Source of the DNA: a bacterium
Lineage (GTDB): Bacteria > Desulfobacterota > GWC2-55-46 > S146-80 > JALXFI01
Assembly: GCA_027069035.1 (NCBI GenBank)
Contig: JALXFI010000342.1
Location: 1-12,624, forward strand
Direction of reading: 5' to 3'
Length of the DNA stretch: 12,624 nt
The notes beneath the pieces were generated by a model. That model did not search any database, was not told the origin of the DNA, and saw only the letters and a program-made list of their open reading frames with translations. A program made the position numbers and the translations under genes. The stretch's first letter is position 1, and each line of letters opens with the position of its first letter. Of this stretch, positions 6,470 to 12,624 are shown piece by piece.

Positions 6470-6808
6470 ATGGTATATGGCATTGTTAGAAGATTGGCCG
6501 TTTTGTTTATTTTGTTTCTATTTGTAGGGCTGTTTTCCTTTTCGGTTTATGCCGGGGAAAATGTTATTGTTAAGATGCATGATACATCATACAGCCCTAA
6601 TATACTTACAATCCCTGCAGGCACAACGGTTACCTGGGTTTTTAAGAGCGCTGAGCCGCATACGGTTACGGCTGATGATGACAGTTTCGACTCGGATGTA
6701 ATGCTGCCTGGCAAGAGTTTCAGCCATACGTTTGCCAGGTCCGGCGAGTATCCATATCACTGCCTGCTTCATCTGCCGGAGATGGTTGGGAAGATTATTG
6801 TAAAATAA
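6470..6808 (+). CDS. secreted plastocyanin/amicyanin-like cupredoxin
   Basis: Periplasmic type-1 (blue) copper protein of 112 residues. A signal peptide with Arg-Arg, a long hydrophobic core and a likely cleavage after VYA (residue 28) precedes a single cupredoxin domain. Copper ligands are H64 (EPHTV), C98, H101 and M105 in YHCLLHLPEM. The Cys-x2-His-x3-Met loop is close to that of amicyanin-like and plastocyanin-like proteins. AAAGAGGTG lies four bases before the ATG. It is 39 bases after perR. As a soluble one-electron carrier it could serve the cbb3 oxidase encoded upstream, or a peroxide-reducing system. Which partner it serves cannot be told from sequence. Confidence 0.9.
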   Translation: MVYGIVRRLAVLFILFLFVGLFSFSVYAGENVIVKMHDTSYSPNILTIPAGTTVTWVFKSAEPHTVTADDDSFDSDVMLPGKSFSHTFARSGEYPYHCLLHLPEMVGKIIVK

Positions 6809-6826
6809 ATTAAAAAGGAGGTAATT

Positions 6827-7249
6827 ATGGCAACGGATATCAAAGGTTTAACAGAGCTTTTAAACAAGGATCTCTCGCTTGAGTATTCCGCTGCAGTGCA
6901 GTATATTCAGCACAGCGCTGTGATGACGGGGGCTCAGTATGGGGATGTTATTAAAGAGCTGAAGATCCATGCAAACGAGGAGATAGGACACGCTATGGTG
7001 CTTGCCGATCAGATCGATTTTCTTGGAGGTGTCCCAACGGTTAATGTCGGTGATGTAAAGACAGCCGCAGGCTGTGAGGCCATGCTTATTCAAGACCTTG
7101 AGGGAGAGGAGGATGCAATAGCGAGATATAAAACACGGATTGAACAGGCGGAGGCTCTTAAGGAGTTTGCCCTTGCCCAGCAGTTGAGGAATATACTGGC
7201 AGTGGAACAGGAGCATGCCATGGATCTTAGACAGGCGATTGGCAAGTAA
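6827..7249 (+). CDS. ferritin-like (bacterioferritin/Dps-like) diiron protein
   Basis: Cytoplasmic four-helix-bundle protein of 140 residues with ferritin-type diiron ligands: E19 in the first helix, E52-x2-H55 in the second (HANEEIGH), E94 or E95 in the third (GEEDAIARY) and E127-x2-H130 in the fourth (EQEHAMDL). The layout follows bacterioferritin, but the residue after E52 is I53, where bacterioferritin has its heme-binding Met, so heme binding is not expected. At about 140 residues it is shorter than bacterioferritin (about 158). It may oxidise or store iron and so limit Fenton chemistry, which fits a PerR regulon. AAAAGGAGGT lies six bases before the ATG. A mini-ferritin and a rubrerythrin-like peroxidase core are alternatives; no rubredoxin cysteines are present. 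Confidence 0.85.
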   Translation: MATDIKGLTELLNKDLSLEYSAAVQYIQHSAVMTGAQYGDVIKELKIHANEEIGHAMVLADQIDFLGGVPTVNVGDVKTAAGCEAMLIQDLEGEEDAIARYKTRIEQAEALKEFALAQQLRNILAVEQEHAMDLRQAIGK

Positions 7250-7291
7250 TTTTTTAAAAACCGAACTAAAATTATTTATGGAGGTATGAAG

Positions 7292-7900
7292 ATGTGTGAA
7301 GCAAGAATACAAAACGAAGCGCCGGACTTTACCGCATCTGCGGTAATGCCCGACGGTACAATATCTGATCTGAATCTAAAGGATTACAGAGGCAAATACG
7401 TGGTTTTATTCTTTTATCCCCTTGACTTTACCTTTGTGTGTCCTACAGAATTAATAGCTTTGGACAGTAAGATAGAGGAGTTTAAAAAGAGGAATACGGA
7501 AGTAATAGCCGTTTCGGTGGACAGCCAGTACTCGCATTATACGTGGAGAAACGTCCCAAGAAGCAAGGGCGGGGTTGGACAGCTCAGATATCCTCTTGTA
7601 TCCGATCTTGACAAGAGCATTGCAAGGAACTATGGAGTGCTTCTTGAAAAACAGGGCATTGCCCTAAGGGGTCTTTTTATTATGGATAAAGAGGGTATCT
7701 TAAGGCATATCACAATAAACGACCTTCCTCTGGGGAGGAATATGGATGAGATATTGAGGGTAATAGATGCGATTCAGTTCAATGAGAAATATGGCGAGGT
7801 ATGTCCGGCAAACTGGAAGAACGGCGAAGAGGGTATGAAGCCGGATCAAAGCGGGCTTGAAGCCTATGCAAATAAACGTTTTGGTAGAGAGGTCGCTTAA
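7292..7900 (+). CDS. typical 2-Cys peroxiredoxin (AhpC/Prx1 type)
   Basis: Thiol peroxidase reducing H2O2 and organic peroxides in the cytoplasm. The peroxidatic cysteine is C50 in YPLDFTFVCPTE and the resolving cysteine is C171 in EVCPANW, the typical 2-Cys layout. The GGVG motif (KGGVGQLRYP) is present, but there is no clear C-terminal YF motif; the tail ends YANKRFGREVA. An earlier in-frame ATG at 7286 directly abuts the GGAGGT (7280-7285). The ATG at 7292 is six bases past that element and is preferred, giving 202 residues. It is 42 bases after the ferritin-like gene and probably in the same perR operon. Its electron donor (thioredoxin or an AhpF-like reductase) is not in the window. Confidence 0.94.
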   Translation: MCEARIQNEAPDFTASAVMPDGTISDLNLKDYRGKYVVLFFYPLDFTFVCPTELIALDSKIEEFKKRNTEVIAVSVDSQYSHYTWRNVPRSKGGVGQLRYPLVSDLDKSIARNYGVLLEKQGIALRGLFIMDKEGILRHITINDLPLGRNMDEILRVIDAIQFNEKYGEVCPANWKNGEEGMKPDQSGLEAYANKRFGREVA

Positions 7901-7937
7901 CACTCCACCCACTTAGCGGCTGGAAAATAAAGAATTT

Positions 7938-7961
7938 CAGATCCCACTATCGCGGGATCTG
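7938..7961. repeat. dispersed palindromic element, copy 1
   Basis: CAGATCCCAC-TATC-GCGGGATCTG is a 10-bp hairpin with a four-base loop and one mismatched pair. Its reverse complement is closely related to the palindrome at 12487-12510 (same CCCGCGATA core). At position three of the arms the two copies differ on both sides so that pairing is kept (G-C here, A-T there). It lies between the peroxiredoxin and the cupin, just before a TATAAT. Confidence 0.75.
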
Positions 7962-7963
7962 GG

Positions 7964-7969
7964 TATAAT
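7964..7969 (+). promoter_or_regulatory. possible -10 element upstream of the cupin gene
   Basis: A perfect TATAAT sits 28 bases before the cupin ATG, but no -35 box stands at 16-19 bases: that space is filled by the palindrome at 7938-7961. It may be a chance match, or a promoter needing an activator. Confidence 0.3.
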
Positions 7970-7997
7970 ATAAATAAGAGAAGGAGATATTTAAACT

Positions 7998-8339
7998 ATG
8001 GATTACGCAAATGTATTTGATGATGTCAGTTTTAAGGATGATCCGGTAAATAAGAAGACCTGCATAAAGACGGAGAAACTTACTGCAGACACATATTACT
8101 TTAACCCCGGGCAGGTGCTTGATTATCACAGGCACCCGACCGGCGACCAGATATTCTTTGTTCATGAAGGCGAAGGGGTCTTTTATCTGGATGACGGGGC
8201 TGAAGAGAAAAACATCTTAAAATCGGGTGTTGTGGTGCTTGCGCCTAAAAATGTCTGGCACAAGATTGTGAATACCGGCAATAAGGCGCTTATTGTATCT
8301 CAGGCTACTAAGCAGCCTGCGGGTATGGAGAAGAGGTAA
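7998..8339 (+). CDS. small single-domain cupin protein
   Basis: A 113-residue beta-barrel protein of the cupin_2 type. Motif 1 reads H44-R-H46-P-T-G-D-Q51 followed by FFVHEGEG; motif 2 reads GVVVLAPKNVWH88KIVN. H44, H46 and H88 would bind a metal. The usual fourth ligand, Glu in motif 1, is Gln (Q51). Small cupins of this shape bind Mn, Fe, Ni, Cu or small ligands, and the substrate cannot be read from sequence. AAGGAGAT lies 10 bases before the ATG. It is 97 bases after the peroxiredoxin and before a strong terminator, so it may be the last gene of the perR operon or have its own promoter. Confidence 0.86.
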   Translation: MDYANVFDDVSFKDDPVNKKTCIKTEKLTADTYYFNPGQVLDYHRHPTGDQIFFVHEGEGVFYLDDGAEEKNILKSGVVVLAPKNVWHKIVNTGNKALIVSQATKQPAGMEKR

Positions 8340-8372
8340 GGTTTTACTTTAAAGGTATCGCGTCTTATATGG

Positions 8373-8403
8373 GGGCGGAGGATAAAAAACTCCGCCCTTT
8401 TTT
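8373..8403 (+). terminator. rho-independent terminator after the cupin gene
   Basis: GGGCGGAG (8373-8380) and CTCCGCCC (8390-8397) form a perfect eight-base GC-rich stem with a nine-base loop, followed directly by six Ts. The T-run overlaps the stop codon of the convergent glycerate kinase gene. In the minus direction an A-run precedes the stem and no T-run follows it, so function is mainly for the plus strand. Confidence 0.9.
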
Positions 8404-9721
8404 ATAATAAAAGCATTACCCTTAAATCCATTACATTCGTTTTTGTAGGCCCTGTAACCAGAAGGCCGCCGATCGATTTGAAAAAATTGTACGAATCATT
8501 CCTTTTCAGGTAATCTTTTGGATTTATACCCATTGACATAGCGTTTTTTATAGTCGAGGGCTCTGCAAATGCACCTGCCGCATCGGTGGGGCCGTCCGTT
8601 CCGTCTGTCCCCCCGCTTAATATGACAGCATCTCTTAACCCCTGAATTTCAAAGGCGGCGGCAAGGGCAAACTCCTGGTTTCTGCCCCCCTTGCCGCTCC
8701 CCCTTATTGTTACAGTTGTCTCGCCCCCGGACAGTACGCAGGCAGGCCTTTTTACGGGATTTCCGCTTGCGGCTATCTCCTTTAAAATGGCTGTATGTAC
8801 CTTTGCGACATCGCAGGTTTCACCCTCTATGCATGAGGAGAGGATTATAGTGTTTAACCCAAGTTCTTCCGCCTTCCTCTTTGCAGCCTTAAGTGCAAGA
8901 AAATTATTTCCTATAATAAGATTTTCCGTTTTGCCGAAAAAAGGAGAGCCTTCCTTTGGGGTATCCATATCAGGGTTTTTAAGTCCTTTTTCAATATGTT
9001 CTAAAATAGTCTCAGGCACCTTTTTTTTAAGTTTATACTTATCTAAGATTTCAAAAGATTCCTTAAAGGTTGTCCGGTCCGGATAAGTCGGCCCTGAGGC
9101 TATAGCGGAAAGGTCGTCGTCTACAACATCCGAAAGTATGAGTGAAACGATATGTGACGGGTATGCGATACGGGCAAGCCTTCCGCCCTTTATAAGGGAG
9201 ATATGTTTACGCAGGGTGTTTATCTCTTTAATATCCGCCCCGCATTTCAGGAGCAGATCCGTTACTCTTTGTTTATCTTTTAGTGAGATGTCTTCCGCAG
9301 GCGCGCTGAGAAGGGCGGAGCCGCCTCCTGAAATGAGACAGATAACAAGGTCTTTTTCCGTGGTCTTGTTGAGCAGGTTTATTATTTCCTTTCCGCCTTT
9401 AACCCCGTTTTCATTCGGGATCGGGTGCCCTGCCTCTATAACCTTTATCTTTCCGGCATCACCCCCATAACCGTATTTTGTAACTACCACCCCTCTGGCA
9501 ATCCGGTCCCCCAGAATATCTTCAACAGCCTTTGCCATGGGCAGGGCAGCCTTACCCCCGCCTATAACATAGACCTTGTTAAAATTATCCAATTTGTATA
9601 TGGAGTTTCCCGCCTTAAAAATATCCCCTGAAAGGGAGCAGTGACTTTTTAAGGCCGTATCCGGTTCAACGGCCTTGAGTCCGGAGTTAAATATATTCAT
9701 GGCTGTTGTTTTAATATCCAT
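8402..9721 (-). CDS. glycerate 2-kinase (MOFRL family)
   Basis: ATP-dependent kinase converting D-glycerate to 2-phosphoglycerate, feeding glycolysis or serine/glyoxylate metabolism. Of about 439 residues, the N-terminal domain shows VYVIGGGKAALPMAKAV (K57) and EAGHPIPNENG, then the glycine-rich SGGGSALLSAP (131-141). Further on come LSDVVDDDLSAIASGPTYPD and the MOFRL-domain blocks GGRNQEFALAAAFE and GTDGTDGPTDAAGA, with GPTKTNVMDLRV at the end. The frame can begin at 9751, but family members start just before the helix MDIKTTAMNIFNSGL, so the ATG at 9721 is preferred. Neither start has a clear ribosome binding site. It follows nadE by 47 bases on the same strand, probably as an operon, and converges on the cupin gene. 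Confidence 0.92.
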   Translation of the reverse strand: MDIKTTAMNIFNSGLKAVEPDTALKSHCSLSGDIFKAGNSIYKLDNFNKVYVIGGGKAALPMAKAVEDILGDRIARGVVVTKYGYGGDAGKIKVIEAGHPIPNENGVKGGKEIINLLNKTTEKDLVICLISGGGSALLSAPAEDISLKDKQRVTDLLLKCGADIKEINTLRKHISLIKGGRLARIAYPSHIVSLILSDVVDDDLSAIASGPTYPDRTTFKESFEILDKYKLKKKVPETILEHIEKGLKNPDMDTPKEGSPFFGKTENLIIGNNFLALKAAKRKAEELGLNTIILSSCIEGETCDVAKVHTAILKEIAASGNPVKRPACVLSGGETTVTIRGSGKGGRNQEFALAAAFEIQGLRDAVILSGGTDGTDGPTDAAGAFAEPSTIKNAMSMGINPKDYLKRNDSYNFFKSIGGLLVTGPTKTNVMDLRVMLLL

Positions 9722-9768
9722 TATGAATTGAATTTGTAATACAGGGTGCATAACGCAGGAAAAAACCG

Positions 9769-11505
9769 TTACCTGCTTTCATAACCGTTGGTTATCGGCA
9801 TCCTTCTGTCTTTGCCGAATGCCCTCCGGGTTATTTTTATTCCGGGCGGTGCCTGACGGCGTTTATACTCGGACCTGTCAACCATAGTTATAACGTCTTT
9901 TACCGTATCTAAACCAAATCCCATGGCAACTATCTCACTTAAAGACCTATCCTCTTCCACATATGCCTTTAAGATAGGATCAAGCACATCGTAAGGCGGA
10001 AGAGTGTCGCTGTCTTTCTGGCATGCCCTGAGTTCCGCCGAAGGCTCTTTTGCAAGAACCCTTTCGGGTATAATATCTTTACCTTCTTTAATGTTACGGT
10101 ACTTGGAAAGCCTGTACACAAGGGTTTTTGTAACATCCTTTAATATGGCAAATCCACCTGCGGTATCGCCGTAAAGCGTTGAATAACCCACACTCATCTC
10201 ACTCTTATTGCCTGTTGTAAGGACGATCCATCTGAACTTGTTTGAAAGCGCCATAAGGAGGTTGCCCCTTATTCGAGCCTGAAGATTTTCTTCGGCCTCA
10301 TTCTCACCTGCGCCGCTGAAGGTTTCAGATAATTCATCTATATAGGTGTTAAATATTTTATCGATGGGAATAACAATAAATCTGATACCAAGGTTTTCCG
10401 CAAGCATCTTTGCGTCTTCTCTGCTCTCCTCTGAGGTGTAACATGAAGGCATGAATACCCCTGTTACATTCTCTTTTCCGATGGCGTCAACCGCAATAGC
10501 GGCGGTTAGAGAAGAATCAATGCCGCCGCTAAGCCCTATAACAGCCCTGCCGAACCTGTTTTTTGTAAGATAGTCCCGTGTGCCCAAGACAAGGGCACTA
10601 TACACCTCTTCCGTTTCTTCCGGCGGTTCTGTGTATGTTGGAGACACCTTGACTCTTTTTTTTATATCTAACTGTGGTGAGACTGCCACCCTTATTACAT
10701 CTTCTACTTCACCTCCATGGACAAGCCTCTCTTTCCTTCTCCTCGGGTCATGAAGCCTCCCCCTGAAGACCGCCTCTATATCAAGGTCTGCAACGACCAA
10801 TTCCTCTTCAAAAGAGCTGCCTCGTGCAACGAGATCTCCCTTTTCATTAACTACCATGCAGTGACCGTCGAAGATGAGTTCATCCTGTCCTCCAACCATA
10901 TTGGCATAGGCCACTATAATGGCATTGTCGGCAGCCCTTGTTGCAAGCATCTTTTCTCTGAATCTCCATTTGCCTACATGGAAGGGTGAGGCATTGATGT
11001 TTATCACGACCTCAGCGCCCTGTGTCGCCTCCGAAAGAGTCGGCCCTTCGGGATACCAGATATCCTCACAGATACTTATTCCGACAACGACCCCGTCAAA
11101 ATCTATAAGAAGGGGTTTTGTGCCGGCCTGAAAGTACCTTTCCTCATCAAAAACGCCGTAATTTGGAAGATACATCTTGTGGTAAACACCAATGATGCGT
11201 CCCTTATGGATTACCGCGGCGGCATTGTATATGTCCTCCCTGCTGTCCACAAAACCTACTATAGCCGTAATGTCTTTTACGCCAAGCGCTATCTCATTTA
11301 GATATTTGATGTTGTTTTCAATAAATCCGGGCTTAAGGAGAAGGTCTTCCGGAGGGTAACCGGTCAGAGCCATTTCCGGAAATGCGATGATATCTGCATT
11401 GCAGGAGAGCGCCCTTTCTATATAATCCTTTATCTTATCTGCATTTAAGCCGATGGCGCCGACCGTCGGGTTTATCTGCGCCATGCAGAGCCTTAATTGT
11501 TTCAT
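9769..11505 (-). CDS. nadE: glutamine-dependent NAD+ synthetase
   Basis: Last step of NAD+ synthesis: ATP-dependent amidation of nicotinic acid adenine dinucleotide, with ammonia taken from glutamine. Of 578 residues, the N-terminal nitrilase-type glutaminase domain (about 1-275) has the triad E44 (FPEMALTG), K110 (YHKMYLPNYG) and C146 (ISICEDIWYP). The C-terminal synthetase domain has the PP-loop SGGIDSS at 326-332, TTGNKSEMSVGY and the family block GDTAGGFAILKDVTK. The open frame extends 36 codons further to 11613. That extension is not family-like, and the ATG at 11505 begins the standard MKQLRLCMAQINPTVG with GGGGT seven bases upstream, so 11505 is chosen. Glycerate kinase follows downstream. 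Confidence 0.95.
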   Translation of the reverse strand: MKQLRLCMAQINPTVGAIGLNADKIKDYIERALSCNADIIAFPEMALTGYPPEDLLLKPGFIENNIKYLNEIALGVKDITAIVGFVDSREDIYNAAAVIHKGRIIGVYHKMYLPNYGVFDEERYFQAGTKPLLIDFDGVVVGISICEDIWYPEGPTLSEATQGAEVVININASPFHVGKWRFREKMLATRAADNAIIVAYANMVGGQDELIFDGHCMVVNEKGDLVARGSSFEEELVVADLDIEAVFRGRLHDPRRRKERLVHGGEVEDVIRVAVSPQLDIKKRVKVSPTYTEPPEETEEVYSALVLGTRDYLTKNRFGRAVIGLSGGIDSSLTAAIAVDAIGKENVTGVFMPSCYTSEESREDAKMLAENLGIRFIVIPIDKIFNTYIDELSETFSGAGENEAEENLQARIRGNLLMALSNKFRWIVLTTGNKSEMSVGYSTLYGDTAGGFAILKDVTKTLVYRLSKYRNIKEGKDIIPERVLAKEPSAELRACQKDSDTLPPYDVLDPILKAYVEEDRSLSEIVAMGFGLDTVKDVITMVDRSEYKRRQAPPGIKITRRAFGKDRRMPITNGYESR

Positions 11506-11540
11506 GGAATTACCCCGCTTGTGGATGAATGCTGGAGTAC

Positions 11541-11569
11541 AATATAATGGCTTAAGGTTAGCAAAACAA
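11541..11569 (-). promoter_or_regulatory. possible promoter of nadE
   Basis: On the minus strand, TTGTTT (11564-11569), a 17-base spacer and TATATT (11541-11546), 36 bases before the nadE ATG. The -10 box is good (5/6); the -35 box is weak (3/6). Confidence 0.35.
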
Positions 11570-11646
11570 TCTAAATATGTAAAGATATAAAAGCGGATGG
11601 GTAGGCGCCGCACTGTTTATCGGATTATTGCAATGCCGCAACCATT

Positions 11647-11676
11647 TTGATATGATTCGTGTGTTATTGTTATAGG
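11647..11676 (+). promoter_or_regulatory. possible promoter of the acyltransferase gene
   Basis: TTGATA (11647-11652), an 18-base spacer and TATAGG (11671-11676). The -35 box matches 5/6 and the -10 box 4/6. It would give a leader of about 170 bases containing the hairpin at 11783-11797. Confidence 0.4.
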
Positions 11677-11853
11677 TATGTATGTGTGTAAAGGAGAGTT
11701 GGTATAAAAATAGGGTTCAAGGGGTCGAGGGGCAAGTGAGACAGGGATACTTGATGCACCAAGGGTCGGTCTGAATGTTTAATGCAATGTTATTGCAAAG
11801 GGCTTCTGTCTTTATGAAAAAAACAGAAACGGGGTTTTGAATAAAGGTTTTGA

Positions 11854-12501
11854 ATGAAGAATAGATTTATTGTGAGCCTTGCACCATATATTTATAAAGC
11901 CTACATGGGCATTGTTTATCTGACGAGCCGTAAGAGCTATGTGGGCTTTGAAGGTGTGCGACATAAGATAAACTGCGGCGAGAAGATCATAGCGGCCTTG
12001 TGGCATCAGGACATCCTGCTTGCCCCGTATGCCTATCGTCATTACAGGATACTTACGCTTGCAAGCAGAAGCAGAGATGGCGAACTCATAGCGCGGATAA
12101 TCGAAAGGCTTGGATTTGAGGTGGTAAGGGGCTCAAGCTCAAAAGGAGGGGGAAGGGCGGTTAAAGAGATGGTGGAACATCTTAAAGGGGATGGCCTGCA
12201 GATTGCGGCTATCACGGTTGACGGGCCAAGGGGTCCGGCGCATAAGGTAAAGACCGGGATTTTATTTATTGCCAGGGAAAGCGGCGCAACGATATATCCC
12301 GTTCGTTTCTCTGCTAAAAGGGCTGTTTACCTAAGCAACTGGGACAGGACTATGGTGCCTCTTCCGTTCAACAACCTTGTATTTAGATGCGGGAAGCCTT
12401 TAAAGATTCCTAAAAATGCGGGGAAATCGGATCTTAAAAAACTTGCTCAAGGTCTAGAAAGGGAATTAAAGGAGACAGGTGACACCCAAATCCCGCGATA
12501 G
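11854..12501 (+). CDS. DUF374-type lysophospholipid acyltransferase-like protein
   Basis: Protein of 215 residues of the DUF374 branch of the LPLAT acyltransferase superfamily, related to lipid A acyltransferases; probably acts on lipid A or phospholipid at the inner face of the inner membrane. Family blocks appear in order: W50-H51-QD, SRSRDGELIARIIERLGF, VRGSSSKGGGRAVKEM (90-105), D123-GPRGP and FIARESGATIYPV. H51 would be the catalytic His, but the Asp of an HX4D motif is not at +5, as is usual in this branch. The N-terminal 25 residues may be a membrane-associated helix. AAAGG six bases before the ATG fixes the start. The last codons and the stop codon lie in a palindromic repeat (12487-12510), so the natural C-terminus may have been altered. 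Substrate is unproven. Confidence 0.85.
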   Translation: MKNRFIVSLAPYIYKAYMGIVYLTSRKSYVGFEGVRHKINCGEKIIAALWHQDILLAPYAYRHYRILTLASRSRDGELIARIIERLGFEVVRGSSSKGGGRAVKEMVEHLKGDGLQIAAITVDGPRGPAHKVKTGILFIARESGATIYPVRFSAKRAVYLSNWDRTMVPLPFNNLVFRCGKPLKIPKNAGKSDLKKLAQGLERELKETGDTQIPR

Positions 12502-12510
12502 CGGGATTTG
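12487..12510. repeat. dispersed palindromic element, copy 2
   Basis: CAAATCCCGC-GATA-GCGGGATTTG is a perfect 10-bp inverted repeat with a GATA loop. It is related to copy 1 at 7938-7961 (opposite loop orientation). The TAG stop codon of the acyltransferase gene (12499-12501) is formed inside its loop. It is not followed by a T-run, so an intrinsic terminator is unlikely. Confidence 0.8.
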
Positions 12511-12544
12511 AAATTGGCAATACATCTTTAACTGCTGTGTTCTC

Positions 12545-12598
12545 GGCGATTTTCTTTCTCACCGTACCGGTTATGTACGCCTCAAAAGAAAAATCGCC
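12545..12598. repeat. compound inverted repeat at the right edge
   Basis: Outer arms GGCGATTTTCTTT (12545-12557) and AAAGAAAAATCGCC (12585-12598) pair over 13 positions with a single bulged base. Inside them a second stem CGTAC/GTACG (12563-12567, 12575-12579) encloses a seven-base loop. No open frame explains it. It begins 34 bases after palindrome copy 2 and may be part of one larger dispersed element reaching the window edge. Confidence 0.55.
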
Positions 12599-12624
12599 TG
12601 CGGCCTTGCATTTAAAGCGTCTTG

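Larger units (their letters stand above)
11506..11853. other. 348-base divergent intergenic region
   Basis: Separates nadE (minus) from the acyltransferase gene (plus). It holds possible promoters for both, a perfect six-base hairpin TGCAAT-GTT-ATTGCA (11783-11797) and a second weak one TTCTGT/ACAGAA (11804-11809, 11823-11828). A Shine-Dalgarno-like AAAGGAG near 11690 is followed only by TTG GTA TAA. A 21-codon frame at 11775-11840 has no ribosome binding site and no recognisable product. No RNA gene was recognised. Confidence 0.6.

Noticed and set aside
7250..7291. Search for a second PerR box upstream of the peroxiredoxin gene.
   Set aside because: Only AT-rich sequence without a clear dyad; nothing supports a separate operator there.
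8691..9470. Plus-strand open frames of 110-131 codons within the glycerate kinase region.
   Set aside because: They lie opposite a clearly conserved gene on the other strand, and their products show no family features.
9722..9751. Ten-codon N-terminal extension of glycerate kinase (start at 9751).
   Set aside because: It has no ribosome binding site and lies before the usual family start. It is kept as an alternative only, since 9721 also lacks a clear ribosome binding site.
11519..11548. TATAAT on the plus strand (11543-11548) with TTGTGG upstream, considered as a promoter for a small RNA.
   Set aside because: It coincides with the minus-strand -10 candidate, has a poor -35 box, and no RNA structure or terminator follows.
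11506..11613. 36-codon N-terminal extension of nadE.
   Set aside because: NAD+ synthetases of this type begin at the MKQLRL-like segment. The extension is not family-like, and GGGGT supports the ATG at 11505.
11775..11840. 21-codon frame MFNAMLLQRASVF... ahead of the acyltransferase gene, considered as a leader peptide.
   Set aside because: No ribosome binding site, mixed composition and no repeated regulatory codons.

Overview
This 12.6 kb window reads as bacterial chromosome from a Gram-negative-type organism with an anaerobic or microaerobic lifestyle. It carries a cbb3-type (C-family) oxygen reductase cluster, a PerR-type peroxide-response block and a DUF374-type acyltransferase of the kind found in LPS-bearing bacteria. 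Small dispersed palindromes, moderate GC content and strong AAGGAGGT-type ribosome binding sites would fit Nitrospirota or Desulfobacterota-like lineages. That placement is an impression; no rRNA or marker gene in the window settles it.

Region 1 (1-5928, + strand) is a respiratory module. In order it holds the 3' end of a cytochrome c gene that runs off the left edge (probably multiheme), ccoN, ccoO, a two-helix CcoS-like protein, an uncharacterised 61-residue single-helix protein, the copper ATPase ccoI/fixI, a SafE/UreH_2-type membrane protein and a 29-codon single-helix mini-gene starting with GTG. No ccoP, ccoQ, ccoG or ccoH is recognisable. The upstream cytochrome c is the natural candidate to replace CcoP as electron entry. 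CcoI, the CcoS-like protein and the SafE-like protein would supply copper and assembly functions.

Region 2 (5948-8403, + strand) is an oxygen-defence block. A good sigma70-like promoter (TTGACA-N17-TATAGT) is followed by a 15-bp palindrome resembling a Fur/PerR operator and then perR. After perR come a periplasmic cupredoxin, a ferritin-like diiron protein, a 2-Cys peroxiredoxin and a small cupin, ending at a clear intrinsic terminator. Genes in regions 1 and 2 together deal with oxygen (consumption by the oxidase) and its by-products (peroxide, free iron).

Region 3 (8402-11505, - strand) is a housekeeping pair: glutamine-dependent NAD+ synthetase (nadE) followed by a MOFRL-family glycerate 2-kinase, convergent with region 2. 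Both have over-long open frames and probably start at internal ATGs.

Region 4 (11506-12624) holds a 348-base divergent intergenic region, a DUF374 lysophospholipid-acyltransferase-like gene, and a palindrome-rich right edge. One palindrome there (12487-12510) is a relative of another at 7938-7961. Its base-pair changes are compensated, and it provides the acyltransferase stop codon. No phage, IS, CRISPR, tRNA or rRNA was seen. The window is mostly recognisable biology; its novelty lies in the unusual oxidase cluster, the small membrane proteins and the repeat family.
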